Assembly (NCBI GenBank): GCA_951812775.1
Contig: OX638326.1
Coordinates: forward strand, 2,553,391 to 2,617,390
Direction of reading: 5' to 3'
Origin: an uncultured Alphaproteobacteria bacterium
GTDB lineage: Bacteria; Pseudomonadota; Alphaproteobacteria; MPNO01; UBA2964
DNA length: 64,000 bases
Below, in pieces: positions 9,929 to 18,765 of the stretch; within the stretch, counting starts at the first letter, position 1, and the number at the start of each line of letters is the position of its first letter. The translations under genes and the position numbers were made by a program. Below the pieces are notes generated by a model, which searched no databases, was not told the DNA's origin, and saw only the letters and a list, made by a program, of their open reading frames with translations.

Positions 9929-10315
9929 ATCTCCGTCAAATTGATGACGAGAACCGAACCGCCGGATCGTATCGTCGCGTACACGCTTTTAGTCATGACC
10001 GTCGGTTCGGCAATTCCCGCAATTCTGTACTGGCAAACACCGAACTATGTCCAATTCTTGTGGCTGATTCTGTTGGGCGGATTGGCCACTGCGTTTCAAC
10101 GCTGCGTTGCTCGTGCCTTTGCCGCCGCAGATGCCACAGTGGTTTTACCGTTTGAATTTACGCGTTTGTTGATCGCGGTAATATTTGGATTTTTCATATT
10201 CAATGAAGTGCTCGATGGCTGGACATGGGTAGGCGGTACAGTCATATTTGCCGCCAGCATCTATGTCGTTCGTGCAGAAACCCAACGAAACGCCGAAGCC
10301 AAGGTACTGCCTTAG
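9929..10315 (+). pseudogene. EamA/DMT permease, 5'-truncated remnant
   Basis: The C-terminal half of a drug/metabolite transporter. Residues match the second EamA repeat of the DMT genes in this window: TEPPDRIVAY, a block of hydrophobic helices, ADATVVLPFEFTRLL, and GGTVIFAASIYVVR at the end. A whole family member is about 300 residues, while only about 125 remain. Similarity begins near 9929; upstream there is only 75 nt before the divergent aacS start, with no first repeat. TTG 9941 or ATG 9944 could start translation but neither has a ribosome site. A complete paralog follows 45 nt downstream at 10361. I read it as a deletion remnant. Confidence 0.7.
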
Positions 10316-10360
10316 GTTAGTCATCTATTCTTTAACCCCTATAACGCATAACGGAATACC

Positions 10361-11263
10361 ATGTTTCGCACCTATATAAGCCAGCTGCGAAACAGGTATC
10401 CAAGCGCCGTGGAAGGCGCCACCTGGATGATGCTGAGCGCCGCCACGTGGTCCGTCATGGTCGCAATTGCCCGCGGCCTGAAAGACGACGTCCATCTTTT
10501 CGAAGTCGTCTTTTTCCGCAGTTTATTTGGTTTGTTGTTTCTCGTTCCGTTATTTTGGAGCAAAAACTTTGCCGGCCTGAGAACGAGCCGGTTCGGGATG
10601 CATATGGTTCGGGGACTTTCAGGTGTGGCTTCTCTTTATTTGATGTTTGGTGCCCTGATCTTCATCCCAATGGGCGATGTCGCGGCGATCACCTTTACGC
10701 GACCGTTATTAGCGTCGGTATGCGCCATCATTTTTCTCGGCGAAGCCTCACGCGGTCATAGATGGACAGCTGTGATATTCGGTTTGATCGGCGCTTATAT
10801 AATCGTTCGGCCGGGCATTAGTCCGATTTCCTGGGGTCAAATTCTTGCGCTCGTTTGTGTAATCGCAATGGTCATCAATTCGATGGCGATTAAGTCGTTA
10901 ACCCGAACCGATGCCGCAGATACGATCGTAATGTGGCAGATGTTTGTTTTCACAACTGTATCGCTGGGTCCAGCGCTCTACGTTTGGGTAACACCAACCT
11001 GGGAACAGCTAGGTCTTCTTTTATTGATGGGTTTTGCAGGAACTTTAACGCAAAGAGCAATGACTCGGGCATACCGATCAGCGGACGCGACGATTGTCTT
11101 GCCATTCGAGTATACGCGCCTCCCCTTCGCCGCGTTTATGGGGCTCGTGTTATTTGCAGAGTTTCCCGATATATGGGTATGGATCGGCGGTACCATCATC
11201 TTCGCAGCAACGGTATATATGGCGCATAAAGAGCGGCAGGAGGCGAGCGGGGAATCGAAATAA
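10361..11263 (+). CDS. EamA/DMT-family transporter
   Basis: An inner-membrane permease of 300 residues built from two EamA repeats with about ten helices. It begins with a short amphipathic stretch and then WMMLSAATWSVMVAIARGL. The repeat-typical signatures are GDVAAITFTRPLL at the end of helix 4 of the first repeat and ADATIVLPFEYTRLP in the second. Such proteins exchange or export small metabolites; the substrate cannot be read from sequence. It follows the truncated DMT remnant, and its closest similarity in this window is to that remnant, which suggests an old tandem pair. Confidence 0.87.
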   Translation: MFRTYISQLRNRYPSAVEGATWMMLSAATWSVMVAIARGLKDDVHLFEVVFFRSLFGLLFLVPLFWSKNFAGLRTSRFGMHMVRGLSGVASLYLMFGALIFIPMGDVAAITFTRPLLASVCAIIFLGEASRGHRWTAVIFGLIGAYIIVRPGISPISWGQILALVCVIAMVINSMAIKSLTRTDAADTIVMWQMFVFTTVSLGPALYVWVTPTWEQLGLLLLMGFAGTLTQRAMTRAYRSADATIVLPFEYTRLPFAAFMGLVLFAEFPDIWVWIGGTIIFAATVYMAHKERQEASGESK

Positions 11264-11329
11264 TTTTCCGCGGTAGCGGGAGTTCTGTAGGCGTCTGCGT
11301 CAAAGCAACGAATGAGCTAAAAGACTGGT

Positions 11330-12040
11330 ATGTTAGAATTCACCAATACCGACCTCTGGTCAGCTTATGGCCATACTTTTTACGCCCCGGCTCTGAATGA
11401 AAGCTCGATTGCTCTGGATTTGGGCGCCTCAACGGCATTATTCGGCCACGAGGTCGCGAACGAAATCGGCTGCCGATTTCACGCCGTTGAAGCCTTGCCG
11501 GAAAATTTTGCGAGAATTGAGGAAACCGATCTTCTGAAAAGACACCATTTCGCCATATGTGGCGAAAATAAACCGCAAAACTTTTCAGTCGTGGATGATG
11601 AAGATCGCTGGGGACTCATCCGATCAAGCAACAATACCGATCAAGGTGAAACCATAGATGTCCCCGGCATCACTCTAAAAAGTTTCTTTGACCATATCGG
11701 TGCAGATGTCATTGATCTTGCAAAGATCGATATCGAAAGCGCGGAAATACAGATGTTCAACGCCACCGATGACGAGACATTACTGTCCATCAAACAGATC
11801 TTGATCGAGTTTCATGATTTTATGGACCCCAAACTCATTGAGCCGGTACAACGCATCCTCAAAAGAATGGATAGTCTCGGATTCCAGACCTTCGTGTTTA
11901 CCCGCAATTTTCACGGCGATGTATTGTTCATTAATCCCGCGCATATCAAGATTTCGGGCGCAAAGGTTTTTACATTCAAATATCTCACAAAGAACCTGCG
12001 GGGCCTTCAACGTATCCTCGCGCGCGGCAGCCTGAATTAG
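11330..12040 (+). CDS. FkbM-family methyltransferase
   Basis: A 236-residue SAM-dependent methyltransferase of the FkbM type, which O-methylates sugars or other small hydroxyl compounds. The SAM loop is LDLGASTALFGHEVA near residue 27, followed by FHAVEALPENFARIE, where the acidic residue binds the SAM ribose. Family motifs VPGITLKSFFD and DLAKIDIESAEIQMF, the latter carrying the usual ID-E core, are present near 107-142. There is no signal peptide or membrane segment. It stands between a DMT transporter and a GMC oxidoreductase on the same strand, with gaps of 66 and 68 nt. Its target is unknown. Confidence 0.82.
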   Translation: MLEFTNTDLWSAYGHTFYAPALNESSIALDLGASTALFGHEVANEIGCRFHAVEALPENFARIEETDLLKRHHFAICGENKPQNFSVVDDEDRWGLIRSSNNTDQGETIDVPGITLKSFFDHIGADVIDLAKIDIESAEIQMFNATDDETLLSIKQILIEFHDFMDPKLIEPVQRILKRMDSLGFQTFVFTRNFHGDVLFINPAHIKISGAKVFTFKYLTKNLRGLQRILARGSLN

Positions 12041-12108
12041 CTTCTCAGACGGGTGACTATCCGTCGCGATAGCGTAATACTGATTGGTCCTGAATAGGGG
12101 GATTGGTC

Positions 12109-13737
12109 ATGGCAGAAAATCCGCAGGAATTTGATTTCATCATCGTCGGTGCGGGATCCGCTGGATGCGTTTTGGCAAATCGGTTAAGTGCCGATCCGAA
12201 GAATCGGGTTTTGCTGCTGGAGGCCGGCCCGGCTGATCGAAACCCGCTCATCCATTTACCCGTTGGACCGGCCCGGGTCATCAATGACCCAAAATATGAC
12301 TGGTGTTATGAAACCGAGCCACAGGCGAATCTTGCCGGTCGCAAAATTGCCTGGACCCGTGGCAAAACCCTCGGCGGATCGTCCTCCCTAAACGGTATGG
12401 TTTATATTCGGGGTCATGCCCGCGATTACGACCTCTGGGCACAACGCGGCCTAACCGGCTGGTCCTATGACGATGTCCTGCCCTATTTCAGAAAAGCCGA
12501 ACACAATGAACGGGGCGAGAACGCGTTTCATGGCACAAATGGCCCGTTAAACGTTACCGAAGGTGGCCAGAATCACACGCTGTATGATGCCTTTGTCTCG
12601 GCAGGGGAACAGGCCGGACACAAACCGAATGACGATTTTAATGGTGCCGACCAGGAAGGGGTCGGTCGCTTCCAGTTCACGATCAGAAACGCCCGACGCT
12701 CAAGCACAGCTGTCGCCTATCTGCGGCCCGCGAAATCACGTCGTAACCTCGTCATTGAGACGGACGCCAAAACGCAATGCGTTACTTTTGATGGCACCAA
12801 GGCAACCGGCGTCACCTACAAGCAAAAAAACTACCAAAAATCAGCTATCGCGCATTGTGAAGTTATCCTAGCGGGCGGTGCGATCAATTCGCCACAGTTG
12901 CTGATGCTCTCAGGCATCGGGGACGCCACTGCTTTGAATGAGCATGGCATTAAAACGGTGATCAATCGGCCAGAGGTCGGAAAGAATCTTCAGGATCACC
13001 TCTCCATTCGGGTCATGCATCAGTCAAAAATCAGAACCATTACCGACGAGCTGAGCAAGTTCGAGCGCGGTATAGCTGCCGTCATCCGCGCCGTTCTGTT
13101 GCGCAGCGGCCCGGCCGCAGGATTTCCATTGGCCGGTGGCGCTTTCCTAAAAACTTCTCCTGATCTGGAGATGCCAGATATTCAGATTCATTTCAGCCCC
13201 GGAAATTTGATGTCAATTCATCGAAAGCCATTCGCCAAACCAGCGACAGATCACACGAGACCGGATGCCTTTATGTGCCATGCCTGCCAACTGCGGCCGG
13301 AAAGCCGGGGAGAAATACGGCTACGAAGCAGTGACCCTGAAATGCCACCAGTGATGGAACCAAACTATCTGTCCGCAGAATATGACCGACATGTGATGCG
13401 CTCTGGATTCAAAATTGCACGCGATCTGTTATCTCAGCCAGCCTTTACTCAATACAGCCTCGGCGAAATCTGGCCAGGCCCCGATGTCCAGACTGACGAC
13501 GAAATTGATGACTTCATCGCCAATGCCGCAGGGACGGTATATCACCCGGGCGGTACCTGCCGTATGGGTACCGACGACGAAGCTGTTCTCGATGGAGCGC
13601 TTAAGGTGCGCGGCGCAGAAAGTTTACGGGTCGTTGATGCGTCAATCATGCCGACATTGGTGGGCGGTAATACGAACGCGCCGACGATCATGATTGCAGA
13701 AAAAGCGGCGGATATGATTTTGGCGGATCAGCGATAG
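12109..13737 (+). CDS. GMC-family FAD oxidoreductase (choline/alcohol dehydrogenase-like)
   Basis: A 542-residue flavoprotein that oxidises an alcohol. The FAD-binding start is FIIVGAGSAGCVLANRL at about 10-26, and the second GMC signature is GGSSSLNGMVYIRGH. The PROSITE-type stretch AGGAINSPQLLMLSGIG lies in the middle. Active-site residues are the His in TVYHPGGTCRMG and the Asn in GGNTNAPTIM near the C-terminus. I start at ATG 12109, seven bases after AGGGGG; a TTG at 12103 is less likely. An IS element inserted 34 nt after the stop now separates it from the MFS gene that lies next on the same strand. Substrate unknown; choline is only one option. Confidence 0.87.
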   Translation: MAENPQEFDFIIVGAGSAGCVLANRLSADPKNRVLLLEAGPADRNPLIHLPVGPARVINDPKYDWCYETEPQANLAGRKIAWTRGKTLGGSSSLNGMVYIRGHARDYDLWAQRGLTGWSYDDVLPYFRKAEHNERGENAFHGTNGPLNVTEGGQNHTLYDAFVSAGEQAGHKPNDDFNGADQEGVGRFQFTIRNARRSSTAVAYLRPAKSRRNLVIETDAKTQCVTFDGTKATGVTYKQKNYQKSAIAHCEVILAGGAINSPQLLMLSGIGDATALNEHGIKTVINRPEVGKNLQDHLSIRVMHQSKIRTITDELSKFERGIAAVIRAVLLRSGPAAGFPLAGGAFLKTSPDLEMPDIQIHFSPGNLMSIHRKPFAKPATDHTRPDAFMCHACQLRPESRGEIRLRSSDPEMPPVMEPNYLSAEYDRHVMRSGFKIARDLLSQPAFTQYSLGEIWPGPDVQTDDEIDDFIANAAGTVYHPGGTCRMGTDDEAVLDGALKVRGAESLRVVDASIMPTLVGGNTNAPTIMIAEKAADMILADQR

Positions 13738-13770
13738 GGTGATACGCTGAACGAAACTACTTAACCACTT

Positions 13771-13786
13771 GGGCGCCTCTAAAAAC
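13771..13786 (+). repeat. IS left terminal inverted repeat
   Basis: Outer 16 bases of the IS5-family element on the transposase-start side, GGGCGCCTCTAAAAAC. It pairs with the right end at 15042-15057 with four mismatches. The four bases before it, ACTT, recur after the right end. Confidence 0.8.
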
Positions 13787-13843
13787 CTCGTCATTTTGGC
13801 CATGATCTGCTTCACTTCTCTCATCGGCTTGATGGAGGATGGA

Positions 13844-14923
13844 ATGTCGGATCAGCCCGGTTTTTTCGATCTTGATGAGCGTTACGCGGCACTGTCGGCG
13901 GCGGGTGATCCGTTGCTTCGGCTTGGTGAGTTGGTCGATTTCGAGTTGTTTCGCCGGCCCTTGATCCGGGCGCTACGTCGCTCGGACCGGCGCCAGGGTG
14001 GCCGGCCTCCCTATGACCCCGTTCTGATGTTCAAGATCCTGGTGTTGCAGGCACTATACAATCTCTCGGATGATCAAACCGAGTTCCAGATCCGCGACCG
14101 GCTGTCTTTCATGCGGTTCCTGGGCCTGGGGCTTCACGCCCGGGTGCCGGACGCCAAGACGATCTGGCTGTTCCGTGAGTTGCTGGTGCAGGCCAAGGCG
14201 ATCGAGGCGTTGTTCGATCGCTTCGACGAACACCTGCGCGGCCATGGCTACCTGGCGCTGTCGGGCCAGATCGTCGATGCCACGATCGTCGCGGCGCCCA
14301 GGCAGCGCAACAGCGTTCCGGAGAAGGTGGCGTTGAAGGCCGGCAAGGTGCCAGAGGAGTGGAAGGACAAGCCGGCCAAGCTGGCCCAGAAAGACCGGGA
14401 TGCGCGCTGGACCATGAAGCGTGGCCGAGTGAAGCGTCTGGAGGATGGGCACCCCAAGGGGCCGGAGATCATGGTGCCGGCGTTTGGCTACAAGAACCAC
14501 ATCTCCACGGACCGGCGGCACGGGTTGATCCGCAAGTGGCGCGTCACCGATGCCGCCGCCAATGACGGCCGCCAGCTCGCCGGTCTGATCGATCCGGAGA
14601 ACACGGCGAGCCCGGTCTGGGCGGATACCGCCTATCGGTCCAAGCGTAACGAGAAGATGCTGGCGCGCCAAGGCAAGCGCTCCCAGATCCACTTCCGCAA
14701 GCCGCGCGGCAAGCCGATGCCGGCGACCCTGGCCAAGGCCAACGCGGCGCGCTCGGCGGTACGCTCCGCCGTCGAGCATGTCTTCGCCCATCAGAAAGGC
14801 TTGATGGCGCTCTCGGTTCGGACCATCGGCATCGCCCGGGCCGAGGCCAAGATCGGCATGACCAATCTGGCGTATAACATGCGCCGTTTCCTCTGGCTCC
14901 AGGGGCGAAGTGCGCCCACATGA
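13844..14923 (+). CDS. IS5-family transposase
   Basis: A 359-residue DDE transposase that catalyses cut-and-paste movement of the surrounding element. The N-terminal part (GRPPYDPVLMFKILVLQ, DDQTEFQIRDRLSFMRFLG) is the IS5-type DNA-binding domain. The catalytic residues are Asp in QIVDATIV, Asp in VWADTAYRS, and Glu in SAVEHVFAHQKG; the last includes the Y-R-E spacing of the family. The ATG at 13844 follows GGAGG; an open frame from the element edge would add 25 residues with no domain match. The gene appears intact. A small perfect hairpin, arms 14934-14939 and 14943-14948, lies 10 nt after its stop. Confidence 0.93.
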   Translation: MSDQPGFFDLDERYAALSAAGDPLLRLGELVDFELFRRPLIRALRRSDRRQGGRPPYDPVLMFKILVLQALYNLSDDQTEFQIRDRLSFMRFLGLGLHARVPDAKTIWLFRELLVQAKAIEALFDRFDEHLRGHGYLALSGQIVDATIVAAPRQRNSVPEKVALKAGKVPEEWKDKPAKLAQKDRDARWTMKRGRVKRLEDGHPKGPEIMVPAFGYKNHISTDRRHGLIRKWRVTDAAANDGRQLAGLIDPENTASPVWADTAYRSKRNEKMLARQGKRSQIHFRKPRGKPMPATLAKANAARSAVRSAVEHVFAHQKGLMALSVRTIGIARAEAKIGMTNLAYNMRRFLWLQGRSAPT

Positions 14924-15041
14924 CGCCGGAACGGCCGGTTCGACCGGCTAAACCGATCAAATCGACGCAAAACGGCTCGAAAAAACCGACACTCAGACGC
15001 GCCCACCCGGTCAAATCACGCCGCAAGCGGCCAAACCGAAC

Positions 15042-15057
15042 GTTCTTCGAGGTGTCC
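15042..15057 (-). repeat. IS right terminal inverted repeat
   Basis: Outer 16 bases of the element on the downstream side, read on the minus strand as GGACACCTCGAAGAAC. It mirrors the left end at 13771-13786. The target copy ACTT follows at 15058-15061. Confidence 0.8.
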
Positions 15058-15102
15058 ACTTGGGAGCCAATCAGACTCCAAGACCTCGAAACCGGAACAG
15101 TT

Positions 15103-16380
15103 TTGACCGACCAGACACCGTCTGGACAACCCAGCACACCGCAAGACAAACCAGACACCGCGCCGACCACGGGCATGGCGGCGCTACGCTATCGCGATAT
15201 GCGGCTGCTGATTTTTGGCAAAATCTTCGGCTGGATATCACTCCATATAGTCCTGGTCGCTATCGGGTATCAAGTCTATGACGTTACCGGTGACGTAAAG
15301 AACCTCGCCTATATGGGGTTGGCGACCTTTGCGCCAGCCATCGGATTTGCATTGCTTACCGGCTATGTCGCCGACCTGTTTGACCGCAGGTTGGTCATGG
15401 TGGTGTGCTACGGCGTGATCATGACCCCCTGCATGATGTTTCTATGGTGGTCCCTTGGTGACAAATCGGAAGTCTGGCCGGTCTTTTGCATCCTGATTCT
15501 TTTTGGAACGGGCCGCGCCTTTTATCAGCCTGCCGCGAACTCTCTGGTGCCCAACCTGGTCCCTCCCGCACTGTTTCCCAATGCCGTTGCCTGGCATACC
15601 AGCACCAATAAGGTCGCTCAGATGGCAGGTCCGGCACTCGGCGGCATCGTCTATCTTTTGGGACCGGAAGTTGTCTATGGATCGGCGGCAACTGGTATGG
15701 CAATAGGCGCCTTCTCGACATGGCTGATCCGCACCAAGACATTGCGCGGCGACCGCCAACCTACCAGCTGGAAAATCCTGCTCAGCGGGCTGCTCTATGT
15801 ATATGACAAAAAGATTATCTTTGGTGCGATTACCCTAGATCTCTTTGTCGTCTTGCTTGGCGGCGTAACAGCCCTGCTCCCCGTATTTGCCAAGGATATT
15901 CTTGATGTAGGGGCCGCCGGTGCCGGGCTTATGCGGAGCGCAATTGCTGTCGGGTCGCTGGCGACAGGGCTTGCCCTTACTCAGGTCAACATGACCCATT
16001 CGGTGGGCAAAATACTCTATGTCAGCATTCTTGTGTTCGGGGCTGCGACGATCCTATTTGGGCTCTCTACGGTATTTTGGCTTTCAATGGTGGCGATAAT
16101 CATTGTCGGAATCGGCGACATGATCAGCGTCTATATTCGGGTGACTCTGGTTCAGATCGCTACACCTGACGAAATGCGAGGCCGCGTTAGTGCCGTCAAC
16201 TCAGTGTTCACTGGCGCTTCAAATGAAATTGGCGAGTTTCGAGTCGGCATGATGGCCGCCGCAATCGGCGCGGTACCGGCTGTTCTGTTCGGCGGTATTG
16301 GCTGCTTTGTCGTTGCCGCAATTTGCTGGGCGGCCTTCCCTGAACTCCGCAAAGTCCAAAGAATGGATCGCGAGCTTTAA
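15103..16380 (+). CDS. MFS transporter (MFS_3 type), IS inserted just upstream
   Basis: A permease of 401-425 residues with 10-12 predicted helices, similar in style to the MFS_3 group of exporters. Helix starts such as MRLLIFGKIFGWISLHIVL are followed by the basic loop DLFDRRLVM and, in the second half, RVTLVQIATPDEMRGRVSA, a typical family motif. The frame is open back into the IS, but the sequence before the insertion offers no in-frame start between a TGA and the target site, so the real start is TTG 15103 or ATG 15175; neither has a strong ribosome site. The IS has cut it off from the upstream GMC gene. Whether an IS promoter now drives it is unknown. Confidence 0.75.
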   Translation: MTDQTPSGQPSTPQDKPDTAPTTGMAALRYRDMRLLIFGKIFGWISLHIVLVAIGYQVYDVTGDVKNLAYMGLATFAPAIGFALLTGYVADLFDRRLVMVVCYGVIMTPCMMFLWWSLGDKSEVWPVFCILILFGTGRAFYQPAANSLVPNLVPPALFPNAVAWHTSTNKVAQMAGPALGGIVYLLGPEVVYGSAATGMAIGAFSTWLIRTKTLRGDRQPTSWKILLSGLLYVYDKKIIFGAITLDLFVVLLGGVTALLPVFAKDILDVGAAGAGLMRSAIAVGSLATGLALTQVNMTHSVGKILYVSILVFGAATILFGLSTVFWLSMVAIIIVGIGDMISVYIRVTLVQIATPDEMRGRVSAVNSVFTGASNEIGEFRVGMMAAAIGAVPAVLFGGIGCFVVAAICWAAFPELRKVQRMDREL

Positions 16381-16788
16381 TCAGTCTTCATCGCCACACT
16401 GAATGGTTTCATATTCCGCCGGAATCGTCATTTCCATCAGCAAATAGTCCTCCGAATAATTCAGGACATTATGTTTGATACAAGGTGGCTGGACCCAGCA
16501 ATCACCCTCTTCAAAATGCTGCTCACCGTGGCCCTCAAAATAAACCGTGGAACTGCCTTTCAGACAATAAACCATCTGGAATTCAAGATCATGATAGTGC
16601 AGGCCACTGCCGCCTTCGGGACATGGCGCGGTCGTTTTGATCATATGCACATGCACCTTGCCCTCGGTTATATCGGCTATCCCAAAATCCCGATATTCCC
16701 GGTAAGTCCGCAATCCCCCACTGACAAAGGGATTCTCCTTCGCTTTGTTGACGAGAAACTCCGATTTGATTTTTTCCGATCCAGACAT
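16381..16788 (-). CDS. Cupin-domain protein
   Basis: A single-cupin protein of 135 residues. The metal-site residues of motif 1 are visible in GLHYHDLEFQMVYCLKG (two His and a Glu) and motif 2 in GDCWVQPPCIKHN, ending in a His. Small cupins of this sort bind a metal and act as dioxygenases, isomerases or sensors; no function can be assigned. It ends head-to-head with the MFS gene stop at 16380 and lies 63 nt upstream of nothing else on its strand; the TauD gene downstream ends at 16852. Its position beside three dioxygenases suggests it belongs to the same degradative set. Confidence 0.8.
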   Translation of the reverse strand: MSGSEKIKSEFLVNKAKENPFVSGGLRTYREYRDFGIADITEGKVHVHMIKTTAPCPEGGSGLHYHDLEFQMVYCLKGSSTVYFEGHGEQHFEEGDCWVQPPCIKHNVLNYSEDYLLMEMTIPAEYETIQCGDED

Positions 16789-16851
16789 ACTGACTTCCTA
16801 TTCTCTAACTAAAAAGAAGGGCGGCCCGGTAAAAATTATTTCCGTCAGGGC

Positions 16852-17706
16852 TCAATTCAAAGACCCGTACCCCTTGAGCGTCAGACGTCGCATCAGACGC
16901 GGCTCGTCACGCGGGAAGTCTTTGCGCATATGGATGGAGGCATAATTGTCCCACATCACCATGTCGCCGAGTTTCCATTCATGCTCAAACACGACCGAAG
17001 GATCTTCTGAAATATCGAACAGCTGCTCGAGAATTTCCTCATTTTCGTCGGGCGCTAACCCTTCGATACGGGCTGACATCAGGCGGCTGATATAGAGCGC
17101 TTTTCGACCCGTTGCCGGGTGGGTCACAAAAATCGGCTGCTCATATTGCAACATGCCGGAAATATCGGTGTTGTAGATATCGATCCGTTCGCGGCGCTTG
17201 TAGTCATGAATTTGAAGAACCTTGCGGCCGTCGAGCTTTTGTTTCAGTTCCTCCGGCACATTGTCATAGGCTTTATACATATTGGAGAAACACGTATTAC
17301 CGCCCCAGCTCGGCAGCGTAATCGAATAAAGCAGCGTCGCCTTATGAGGGTTTTCGTAATAGCTGGTGTCATGGTGAAACCACATCTCACCGTCGCCAAA
17401 CGCACCAATTGGCTCACCGGTTTTTTCATCCTTGATATTGGTGACAAACATAAACGGCGTATCGTAACTCCCACCAGGCGTAGACCCGTTAGGAGAACGC
17501 TGGCGTTCACCAAGACCACCAAAAGTATTCGCGAAGGCCATCTGTTCGTCTTCAGTTATGTCCTGATCCCGAAAGACAACTACGACATGCTCATGAAAGG
17601 CATTTTCAATTTCTTTCATGGTCGTATCATCAATTGGTTCGCGTAAATCGACACCTTTGATCTCGGCGCCACAAGCGCCGGAAAGCGGTTCAACAGTTAT
17701 AGACAT
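16852..17706 (-). CDS. TauD/TfdA-family 2-oxoglutarate dioxygenase (copy 1)
   Basis: A 284-residue Fe(II)/2-oxoglutarate oxygenase that hydroxylates a small acid and may cleave it. The iron ligands are His111 and Asp113 in WFHHDTS and the distal His259 in SIHMRKDF; the 2-oxoglutarate arginine is in LMRRLTLKG near 275. The middle LLYSITLPSWGGNTCFSNM is a family hallmark. The ATG at 17706 follows AGAGGG; a much longer open frame to 18111 would overlap the divergent copy 2 and is rejected. It is closer in sequence to copy 3 than to copy 2. The substrate is unknown; taurine, 2,4-D-like acids or phosphonates are all possible for the family. Confidence 0.87.
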   Translation of the reverse strand: MSITVEPLSGACGAEIKGVDLREPIDDTTMKEIENAFHEHVVVVFRDQDITEDEQMAFANTFGGLGERQRSPNGSTPGGSYDTPFMFVTNIKDEKTGEPIGAFGDGEMWFHHDTSYYENPHKATLLYSITLPSWGGNTCFSNMYKAYDNVPEELKQKLDGRKVLQIHDYKRRERIDIYNTDISGMLQYEQPIFVTHPATGRKALYISRLMSARIEGLAPDENEEILEQLFDISEDPSVVFEHEWKLGDMVMWDNYASIHMRKDFPRDEPRLMRRLTLKGYGSLN

Positions 17707-17805
17707 GACGGAAGCCCTCTTTAGCGATATTTTATGGCGGGAAAATATCACGGTTATAGCAGGATGTGAAATCATCTGCGAAATCGAAATGACAGGTTCG
17801 AAGCG

Positions 17806-18654
17806 ATGAAAATTCAGAAACTCTCCGGAACATTCGGTGCCGAAGTCGCGGATATCGACCTCAAAGAACAGCTCTCTGAGGATGACCTTGAAGTACTTAA
17901 GCAAGCCTTTGTCGATCATCAGGTTCTGATTTTTCATGATCAGCAAATCGAACCGCACCATCAACTGGCTTTCAGCAAGCATTTCGGCCCGGTCCAGAAA
18001 CTCTATGCCGAAGAACATCGCATTCCGGATTGCCCTGAGGTCGTGGTCCTCACCAATGAAATGAGCGACGGGAAGCCGGTCGGTGTCGTCGCTGCGGGCG
18101 ATTACTGGCATTCGGACTTATCCCCCAACAAAACACCCGGACTCGCGACATTTTTATATGCGCGGAAATTGCCAAGCGAGGGCGGCGATACAGAATTTGC
18201 CGATATGCATGCCGCCTATGATGCGCTGCCCAATGAAACCAAAAAGCAGATCGAAAATCTCCGCGGTCTTCACGCGATCAGCAAGCTCAAGAATCCACGT
18301 GTCGAAGTTACGCGGCCGGGCGGCACTGAATATTATAAAAAACAGAATAGTATTCCCGACCAAGCACATCCGATGGTCAGAACTCATCCGGTAACGGGGC
18401 GCAAATCTCTATACGTCTCTTTGCGGTTCACCATCGGCATAGAAGGTATGGACGACGCCAAGGCGCAACCATTGCTTGATGAATTATTCGACCAGCAGGT
18501 GAAATCTGAATTTATCTACCGACATAAATGGCAAATCGACGATCTCGTTATGTGGGACAATCGCAGCGTTAATCACCGCGCCAGCGGCGGATATGACATC
18601 GGCGATATTCGCCGCATCCACCGAACTTCAACGCTTGGCGACGAGCCCTTTTAG
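17806..18654 (+). CDS. TauD/TfdA-family 2-oxoglutarate dioxygenase (copy 2)
   Basis: A 282-residue member of the same oxygenase fold. Iron ligands are His102 and Asp104 in YWHSDLS and His257 in SVNHRASGG; an Arg-rich end (DIRRIHRTST) supplies the 2-oxoglutarate arginine. It begins directly with the fold, MKIQKLSGTFGAEVADIDL. Unlike copies 1 and 3 it lacks the FGDGEMW segment before the HxD pair, so it probably acts on a different substrate. It is divergent from copy 1 with a 99-nt shared promoter region and ends 111 nt before the convergent stop of copy 3, with a strong hairpin in that gap. Confidence 0.87.
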   Translation: MKIQKLSGTFGAEVADIDLKEQLSEDDLEVLKQAFVDHQVLIFHDQQIEPHHQLAFSKHFGPVQKLYAEEHRIPDCPEVVVLTNEMSDGKPVGVVAAGDYWHSDLSPNKTPGLATFLYARKLPSEGGDTEFADMHAAYDALPNETKKQIENLRGLHAISKLKNPRVEVTRPGGTEYYKKQNSIPDQAHPMVRTHPVTGRKSLYVSLRFTIGIEGMDDAKAQPLLDELFDQQVKSEFIYRHKWQIDDLVMWDNRSVNHRASGGYDIGDIRRIHRTSTLGDEPF

Positions 18655-18671
18655 AATATTGACGAAACCAA

Positions 18672-18734
18672 CCGTCGCCCCCTCCCGGCCACCCATTGCA
18701 AGTATCCTGTGGGTGGCCGGGAAGGGGGCGACGG
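18672..18734. terminator. Long hairpin between convergent dioxygenase genes
   Basis: Arms at 18672-18695 and 18710-18734 are complementary over 24 bases with a single extra base in the right arm, separated by a 14-base loop. The stem is very GC-rich (CCGTCGCCCCC on the left arm). It sits between two genes that end toward each other, where a bidirectional terminator is expected, but neither side carries a clear T-run. A repeated palindromic element is the alternative. Confidence 0.55.
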
Positions 18735-18765
18735 CTAGCAAAATAACGCCTAAGCGGTAATTTTC

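Larger units (their letters stand above)
13771..15057 (+). mobile_element. IS5-family insertion sequence, complete, 1287 bp
   Basis: A complete insertion sequence with one transposase gene. The left end reads GGGCGCCTCTAAAAAC (13771-13786) and the right end, on the other strand, GGACACCTCGAAGAAC (15042-15057); these imperfect terminal repeats match at 12 of 16 positions. The element is flanked by ACTT at 13767-13770 and 15058-15061, a 4-bp target duplication as expected for IS5 relatives. It is clearly GC-richer than its host: I count 41 G/C in the 60 bases from 14281. The intact gene, repeats and target duplication point to a fairly recent insertion. It landed between the GMC oxidoreductase and an MFS gene. 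Confidence 0.9.

Noticed and set aside
14054-14791. A long open frame on the minus strand of the IS
   Set aside because: It is antisense to the transposase and results from its high GC content. It shows no family motif.
14920-15102. An open frame that starts inside the IS and joins the MFS protein
   Set aside because: Its first residues come from the IS right end and are Pro/Arg-rich without helix character. The fusion is a by-product of insertion, not a designed protein.
16852-18111. A 419-codon start for dioxygenase copy 1
   Set aside because: The extra 135 residues overlap copy 2 on the other strand, and ATG 17706 has a good ribosome site.
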